Source: Hymenobacter gelipurpurascens (GTDB lineage Bacteria > Bacteroidota > Bacteroidia > Cytophagales > Hymenobacteraceae). Taken from it: a DNA stretch of 64,000 nt. Of the stretch, positions 59,391 through 64,000 are shown piece by piece (positions within the stretch are counted from its first letter, which is position 1; each line of letters begins with the position of its first letter). The translations under genes and the position numbers were made by a program. The notes beneath the pieces are model-generated. The model saw nothing but the letters and a program-made list of their open reading frames with translations, ran no database searches and was not told where the DNA came from. The stretch is taken from positions 1,488,001 to 1,552,000 of the forward strand of contig NZ_FYEW01000001.1 in assembly GCF_900187375.1 (NCBI RefSeq). Reading direction: 5' to 3'.

Positions 59391-60197
59391 CTACAGCAGG
59401 CGCTTGAGCTCCTCAAAATTGGAGTTGCTCACGGTGCGGCCCGTGCAGCCAAGCTGCTGAGCGCTCTTCTGAATATTGGTAATGCGCGAGCCGGGGTTGG
59501 GGTGGGTGCTCAGGAACTCCGGCGTACCGCCCCCACCCTGCTTCTCTGCTTTAATGAAAAAGCCCGCGGCGCCGTCGCAGGCGTAGTAGCGGGTGCCGTT
59601 GAGGTAGATGGTGGAGTACTTGTCAGCCTCCACTTCGTAGGTGCGGCTAAATTTGAGCTGGCCCAGGCCGGCGGCAATCTGCACAAGCTGGTTGGAATTA
59701 TTACCCAGTACAATACCAGCTAGCATGCTGATGCCATACTGCTTCTGGAGCATCTGGGTGCTGTGGCGGCGGTCGGCGTGGGCGATTTCGTGGCCTAGCA
59801 CACCAGCCAACTGGTTTTCATTATCCAGGAACTTGATCAGGCCCGAAAACACGTAGATATGGCCGCCGGGCGTAGCAAAGGCATTCTGGGTGGCGTCGTC
59901 TTTGATGATCTGCACATCCCAGGGAAATTCTTTGCGGTATTTCAGGTTGCCGTTGTCGAGTACGCGCTTCACTACGCCATCCAGCAGCGTGTAGGCGCGG
60001 GCATTGCCGGAGCGCGAAAGCAGCTGGCCTTTGGCGCGGTAGAGAGAGTCGGTTTGGTGGGCTACCTGGGCACCCAGCTCAATATCCTGCTGGATAGAAA
60101 ACAGGTTAAAGCCCTGGCGGGGCGCATTAACAGCCGCCGTAGTAACGACCGAAACAACGGCCAGTGGCAGCAAGAGGGTTAGAAAGGGACGGCGCAT
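59391..60197 (-). CDS. M48 family metalloprotease
   Basis: The 268-residue product starts at ATG 60197 with a signal peptide or anchor (about 1-25). It contains the zinc motif GVLGHEIAHADRRHS near residue 135 and the third ligand Glu in SRTYEVEADKYSTIY, plus NAFATPGGHIYVFSGLIKFL. These are features of periplasmic Oma1/LoiP-like proteases that handle damaged outer-membrane proteins. The longer frame from 60266 would add a non-signal stretch. Confidence 0.92.
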   Translation of the reverse strand: MRRPFLTLLLPLAVVSVVTTAAVNAPRQGFNLFSIQQDIELGAQVAHQTDSLYRAKGQLLSRSGNARAYTLLDGVVKRVLDNGNLKYRKEFPWDVQIIKDDATQNAFATPGGHIYVFSGLIKFLDNENQLAGVLGHEIAHADRRHSTQMLQKQYGISMLAGIVLGNNSNQLVQIAAGLGQLKFSRTYEVEADKYSTIYLNGTRYYACDGAAGFFIKAEKQGGGGTPEFLSTHPNPGSRITNIQKSAQQLGCTGRTVSNSNFEELKRLL

Positions 60198-60295
60198 GCA
60201 AAAAAAGTTAACAGGTAAGAGGCGAGTAATACGGCTGAAAGAAAAAACAGTGCCAGCAAAAAGCAACGTCGGCCAAGTTGTGCGCTAAAAGTGAC

Positions 60296-61516
60296 CTAGG
60301 CCACTTCCCATGCCTGCAGCACGGCACCTACGTAGGCCACCTGCTCGGGCGTCAGCATCGGGTGCATGGGCAACGACAGCACGGTACGGCACAAGCGCTC
60401 TGCCACCGGAAACTGCCCCTGTTGGTAGCCCAAATACGCATAGGCAGGCTGCAGATGGTTGGGCAACGGATAATAAACCGCGCTGGGTACGCCGTGCGCT
60501 GCCAAGTGCTGTTGCAGTGCTTCCCGGGCACCCGGCTTGTCTGCAACCTGCACGGTGTATTGATGAAATACGTGCGTACTGCGCGGGTCGTGGGCCGGCC
60601 GGCGCAAGTGAGAGTGGCCTAGCAGGGCGGCATCATACTGCGCTGCTACGTGCTGGCGGGCGGCAGTCCATTGGGGCAGATAGCGGAGTTTCACGCGGAG
60701 CAGCGCCGCCTGCACAGTATCGAGGCGGGAGTTGAGGCCGATGTGCTCGTGGTGATACTTACGGCTTTGCCCGTGGTTGGCGAGCTGACGCAAGTAGCTG
60801 GCGCGGACTTTATCGGCCGTGAACAGGGCGCCACCATCCCCGAAGCCCCCGAGGTTTTTGCTTGGGAAAAATGAAGTGGTTCCCACCTCCCCTACTGTTC
60901 CGGCAGCCCATATCTCGCCAGAGCTTGTGGTAAAGGTGGCCCCAATGGCTTGCGCATTGTCTTCTATTAGGGCCACCTGGTGCTGGTTGGCCAACTGGCG
61001 CAGGGCTTCCAGATCAGCACACTGCCCAAACAGGTGCACCGCTATTATAGCACCGGTGCGCGGCGTAAGGGCCGCTGCTACGGCCGCCGGATCGAGGTTA
61101 AACGTATCAGGCAGCACGTCGGCGGGCACGGGTACCAGGCCTAGCACGGCGGCGGCTTCCAGGGTAGCTACGTAGGTGAAGGCGGGTACTATTATCTCGG
61201 TGCCGGGCGGCAGGCGCAGGCTCATCAGGGCCAGCTGGAGAGCATCGGTGCCATTAGCGCACGGCACTACTTCAGTATGCGCACCTAGGTAGTGGCCTAG
61301 CTCGGTGGCAAACTGCTGCACGGCCGGCCCCTGGATGAAGGCGGCTTCCAGAAGCGTTTCGCGCAGGGCCGCGTCCAGCTCCGTCTGAATAGGTGCATGC
61401 TGGGCGCGCAGGTCCAGTATTTGGATGGGTGTAGCGGGAGGAAGCAGGGAAGACAAGCGGCGCGAGCAGTAAGACGGAGGAGCTTCAAAGATAGAGGCCC
61501 ACGCAGAACCTGGCAT
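60296..61516 (-). CDS. DegT/DnrJ/EryC1/StrS family aminotransferase
   Basis: The 406-residue product has the sugar aminotransferase pattern: ILDLRAQHAPIQTELDAAL, AFIQGPAVQQFATELGHYLG, VPCANGTDALQLALM, EDNAQAIGATF and TTSFFPSKNLGGFGDGG with the PLP lysine. It likely makes an amino sugar for a surface glycan. The first 30 codons from ATG 61516 are not conserved; TTG at 61456 is an alternative start. The frame ends Val-Ala-stop in the repeated motif. Confidence 0.9.
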   Translation of the reverse strand: MPGSAWASIFEAPPSYCSRRLSSLLPPATPIQILDLRAQHAPIQTELDAALRETLLEAAFIQGPAVQQFATELGHYLGAHTEVVPCANGTDALQLALMSLRLPPGTEIIVPAFTYVATLEAAAVLGLVPVPADVLPDTFNLDPAAVAAALTPRTGAIIAVHLFGQCADLEALRQLANQHQVALIEDNAQAIGATFTTSSGEIWAAGTVGEVGTTSFFPSKNLGGFGDGGALFTADKVRASYLRQLANHGQSRKYHHEHIGLNSRLDTVQAALLRVKLRYLPQWTAARQHVAAQYDAALLGHSHLRRPAHDPRSTHVFHQYTVQVADKPGAREALQQHLAAHGVPSAVYYPLPNHLQPAYAYLGYQQGQFPVAERLCRTVLSLPMHPMLTPEQVAYVGAVLQAWEVA

Positions 61517-61624
61517 CAGATGCCAACGTAACCTGCCATTGTACGCTTGCGTTTAGCAGGCCGAAGTGCGCTTCCTATTGCCTTGCACTCCTTCTGTTCC
61601 TCCCTCTTCCCTTATCCTACCGCC

Positions 61625-62539
61625 ATGTTCAGGAAAACCCTCACTATCAACGCTCTCTCGGCCATTCTGCTTGCCGGCAGCTTAGCATTCACGCAAACCA
61701 GCTGCTCGCCGGCTGACAAGAAAGAAGTATCGGCGGAAAGCGACGAGGCTTACAACGACTTCAAGACCTTTGTTGCCAACACAGAAACCAAGTCGGAGAA
61801 TGTAGCCAACGAGGTGGAAGCTGATTACGAATCAGAAACCAACCAGCTCAAATCGGACTTCGATGCCAAAGTAGCTGCCGTAGATAAGTACGCCGACCAG
61901 TACGATGATGCACGCCGCCAGGAAATTGAGCAGCTGCGCACACGTTACACCACGGCCTACGACAAGCGCGAAATGGCCTGGAAAAACCGCCCCAACGCGG
62001 TTTCTACTACCACTACAACCTCAACGGCTAACCTGAAGCCCGGCAAATATTACAAGCCGATGGCCCCTGCCGCCCAGATTACGGCCGCCAACGCCCGCGC
62101 CACCTACGAGTCGTTCGTGAACAACATCAAGCAGAACGAAGACAAGTACGATATCGAAGACTGGCGCTACATCAACTCGGAGTGGCGCGCTCTGGACGAG
62201 GCCTACGACAAAGTAAAGAAAGACATTCCGGCCCGCGACCTGGCCGAGATTCAAAAGGAGAAGCTGAAATACGCCGCCTTCAAATCATTCGACAAATCGG
62301 AAGCGCGCGTAGCGCAAGGTGCTGATGCCGTAAGCGGTGAAGCCCAGGACGTGAAAGCTGAAACTGCCGATGAGCGCAGCAAAGTGGGCCAGGCGGCAAG
62401 CAACACCGCCCAGGACGTAAAAGAAACTGGTAAAGATGTAGGCCAGGGTGCCGCTAAAGTCGGCAAGAAAGTAGGCAGCGCAGTGAAAGGCGCCTACAAA
62501 GAAGTGAAGTCGGAAGTCAAAAATACCGACAACGACTAA
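61625..62539 (+). CDS. Lipoprotein with LEA/apolipophorin-like C-terminus
   Basis: The 304-residue product starts at ATG 61625, giving a lipoprotein signal with Cys in TQTSCSP near residue 28. The middle (about 35-215) is helical and acidic, rich in Asp, Tyr and Lys. The tail (about 225-304) has repeated VKAETADERSKVGQAA and VKETGKDVGQGAAKVG units like LEA or YtxH-type stress proteins. It is probably outer-membrane or periplasmic and may protect against desiccation, which is inference. Confidence 0.7.
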   Translation: MFRKTLTINALSAILLAGSLAFTQTSCSPADKKEVSAESDEAYNDFKTFVANTETKSENVANEVEADYESETNQLKSDFDAKVAAVDKYADQYDDARRQEIEQLRTRYTTAYDKREMAWKNRPNAVSTTTTTSTANLKPGKYYKPMAPAAQITAANARATYESFVNNIKQNEDKYDIEDWRYINSEWRALDEAYDKVKKDIPARDLAEIQKEKLKYAAFKSFDKSEARVAQGADAVSGEAQDVKAETADERSKVGQAASNTAQDVKETGKDVGQGAAKVGKKVGSAVKGAYKEVKSEVKNTDND

Positions 62540-62561
62540 CTGGCCTAGCGCCTGATTTAGT

Positions 62562-62602
62562 AAAAGAAGCCCGGTTCCTGACACAGGAGCCGGGCTTCTT
62601 TG
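62562..62602 (+). terminator. Terminator of the LEA-like lipoprotein gene
   Basis: AAAGAAGCCCGG (62563-62574) pairs with CCGGGCTTCTTT on the right (62590-62601), with extra TCCTG/CAGGA pairing near the loop. Confidence 0.88.
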
Positions 62603-62649
62603 TAGTTATGTCGGAAGCAAGATGCCCCTCATGCGGAGCGTAACCGCTC

Positions 62650-63549
62650 TTAGGCAGCTAGTTCCCGGAGCAGCCAATAGAGCTTCAGGGCATCGAGCTG
62701 GCGCAGGCTAGGCCTCCCCGACAGCAGATTGCGCAGTACCTGGCGCTGGCGCAGCTTAAAAGCAATGCACACGGTTTCGCCGAGGCCCCAGCGCTGTAAC
62801 TGCAGTGCCGCCCGCAGCAGTTTTGTATCGGCGCCCAGCCCTTCGTTTCGGTAGAGCTGAACCAAGTTGCGCACCGCGTCGTGGGTTTTGCGCAGGAAAA
62901 TGGCGGCGGGTTCTAGTCCGTCGTGCAACACCGGATTATCAATATGGTGCACCTGGATGCGGGCCCGGCGCAGCATCCAACCGAATTTGGTGTCCTCGTG
63001 GCCGTAGCGCGTCAGGCTTTCATCGAGGCCTAGGCCACTAAACAGATCGGCCTGTATCAGCAGATTGTTGAGCGTGAGCTGGCCGTGTGGCGCCCGTTGG
63101 CGCACGGCAGCCGGGCGGGCCTCCCGCTGCCTACCATACAGCCACCGGAGCAGCAAACTTGAGCTTGAGGGCGGCAGGGCTTCGTACACGGTGCCGCCGG
63201 CTACTACAGGTGCCTGAGCGCAAGCAGCGGCATAACGGGCCAGGAAACGTTCATCTGGCAGCAGGCTGTCATTGTCCAGCAGTAGTAGCCAGGAGTGTTG
63301 GGCCCGGCTGGCCAGCTCGTTGCGGATGGCGGCCCGCCCAATGTTGCGGGGCAGCTCTTCGTAGTATACGCCTGGCAAAGCGGCCAGTGGACGGTTTAGC
63401 TCTTTTATACCCTCTTCCGAGCCGTCATCAAGGCACCACATTTCTACTGGCCCATCCCAAGCGGCTGCCTGCGCCAGCAACGCGTGCACCAAGGGAGCAA
63501 CGGCACGGTTGAACAGCGGAATCAGCACCGAAAGACCGGGCGTTTTCAA
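62650..63549 (-). CDS. Family 2 glycosyltransferase
   Basis: The 299-residue product starts at TTG 63549 (LKTPGLSVLIPLFN), with GTG 63609 as the longer option. It has the GT-A motifs LSVLIPLFNRAV, MWCLDDGSEEGIKEL, NIGRAAIRNELASRA, LLLLDNDSLLPD (DxD-like) and a late GLDESLTRYGHEDTKFGWML. It adds sugars to surface glycans. The AGTGGCCTAG motif at 63590-63599, usually intergenic here, supports the shorter start. Confidence 0.83.
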   Translation of the reverse strand: MKTPGLSVLIPLFNRAVAPLVHALLAQAAAWDGPVEMWCLDDGSEEGIKELNRPLAALPGVYYEELPRNIGRAAIRNELASRAQHSWLLLLDNDSLLPDERFLARYAAACAQAPVVAGGTVYEALPPSSSSLLLRWLYGRQREARPAAVRQRAPHGQLTLNNLLIQADLFSGLGLDESLTRYGHEDTKFGWMLRRARIQVHHIDNPVLHDGLEPAAIFLRKTHDAVRNLVQLYRNEGLGADTKLLRAALQLQRWGLGETVCIAFKLRQRQVLRNLLSGRPSLRQLDALKLYWLLRELAA

Positions 63550-63623
63550 ATGGTAGGCGCAGGTGAAATGAAGGAATAAACTACCCACTAGTGGCCTAGC
63601 AGGCGGCACGGCAAACTGCCCGC

Positions 63624-64000
63624 TTAGCTCTCCATCCGCAACTCAAAAGGAGTTTTCACGGAATCAATCAGGTTGCCTTGCTCGCACTTGAGCACCCGCT
63701 TCGGGTACTGCCGAATGATCTGGTAGTTGTGCGTGGCCATGAGCACGGCGGTGCCGGAGTTGTTGATTTCCACAAACAACTTCATGATGCTGTCGGCTAC
63801 GTCGGGGTCGAGGTTGCCGGTGGGCTCGTCGGCGAGGAGCAGCAAGGGCTCGTTGAGCAGCGCGCGGGCAATAACTACGCGCTGCTGCTCGCCGCCCGAC
63901 AGCTGGTGCGGCATTTTGCCCGCTGAGTTGGCCAAACCTACCCGCATCAGCACTTCCGAAATACGCTGCTGCTTGCGGGCCTTGCCTTTCCAGCCAGTGG
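63624..64000 (-). CDS. ftsE: Cell division ATP-binding protein FtsE, C-terminal part
   Basis: The frame is open to the right edge of the window and gives about 125 residues. It carries the ABC signature [18 protein letters not shown], Walker [14 protein letters not shown] and the switch His in [15 protein letters not shown]. The wording around [13 protein letters not shown] before the signature, and the short length after the switch, fit FtsE of Bacteroidota better than other ABC ATPases. FtsE with FtsX controls cell-wall hydrolases at the septum. ftsX is not seen. Confidence 0.82.
   Translation of the reverse strand, partial: TGWKGKARKQQRISEVLMRVGLANSAGKMPHQLSGGEQQRVVIARALLNEPLLLLADEPTGNLDPDVADSIMKLFVEINNSGTAVLMATHNYQIIRQYPKRVLKCEQGNLIDSVKTPFELRMES

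Noticed and set aside
1..64000. tRNA, rRNA and CRISPR arrays
   Set aside because: No T-arm GGTTCGA-like cloverleaf, rRNA segment or regularly spaced repeat series was found by eye; a covariance search could still find a tRNA.

Overview
The window looks like a chromosome segment of a GC-rich Bacteroidota, most probably Hymenobacter or a close relative. This rests on a type IX secretion sorting domain, TonB-dependent receptor architecture, Bacteroidota -7 boxes (TAnnTTTG) close to start codons, and the gene families present. No rRNA, tRNA or CRISPR array was seen.

Bases 1-8.2 kb are accessory DNA. They hold a truncated Crp/Fnr regulator at the left edge, a large secreted FG-GAP/IPT surface protein bracketed by a short direct repeat, an unknown protein, a small serine recombinase, an HNH-AP2 homing-type endonuclease and a tyrosine integrase. 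A decamer that is very common in the rest of the window (AGTGGCCTAG) is missing here, which supports foreign origin and a boundary near 8.2 kb.

From 8.2 to 25.5 kb come housekeeping genes: ybaB, a glycosyltransferase, a PspC-like protein, an OmpA/TPR lipoprotein, pdhB, a DinB-like protein, a thioesterase, a methyltransferase, a DUF2256 zinc-ribbon protein, the acetate pair ackA-pta with an unusual pyruvate kinase opposite, a GAF protein, guaD and ffh.

From 25.6 to 39.4 kb is a surface-glycan locus built around a pseudaminic-acid-type nonulosonic acid: a GT4 glycosyltransferase, a divergent FkbH/HAD-IIIC protein, pseB, pseC, an spsF-like cytidylyltransferase, a fused pseG-pseH, pseI, an unassigned transferase-like protein, a NodB-type deacetylase and a flippase.

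From 39.7 to 52.8 kb is an assimilatory sulfate reduction operon: cysH, cysD, cysN, uroporphyrinogen-III methyltransferase, cysJ, a TonB receptor, cysI, and a Met8 siroheme synthase fused to a TauE/SafE permease. Its leader holds a Bacteroidota promoter, a SAM-I (S-box) riboswitch and a micro-ORF ending in four cysteine codons. The same three-part leader occurs a second time on the minus strand at 55.8-55.5 kb, ahead of an APC permease. This pair of leaders, which would read both SAM and cysteine, is the most interesting feature of the window.

From 56 to 64 kb are a Spy-like periplasmic protein, a TIGR02117 protein, an EcsC protein, a Gfo/Idh/MocA oxidoreductase, an M48 protease, a DegT aminotransferase, a lipoprotein, a glycosyltransferase and the 3' part of ftsE. 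Intergenic spaces after 8.2 kb often carry long hairpins of several repeat families, and many of these contain the AGTGGCCTAG motif.
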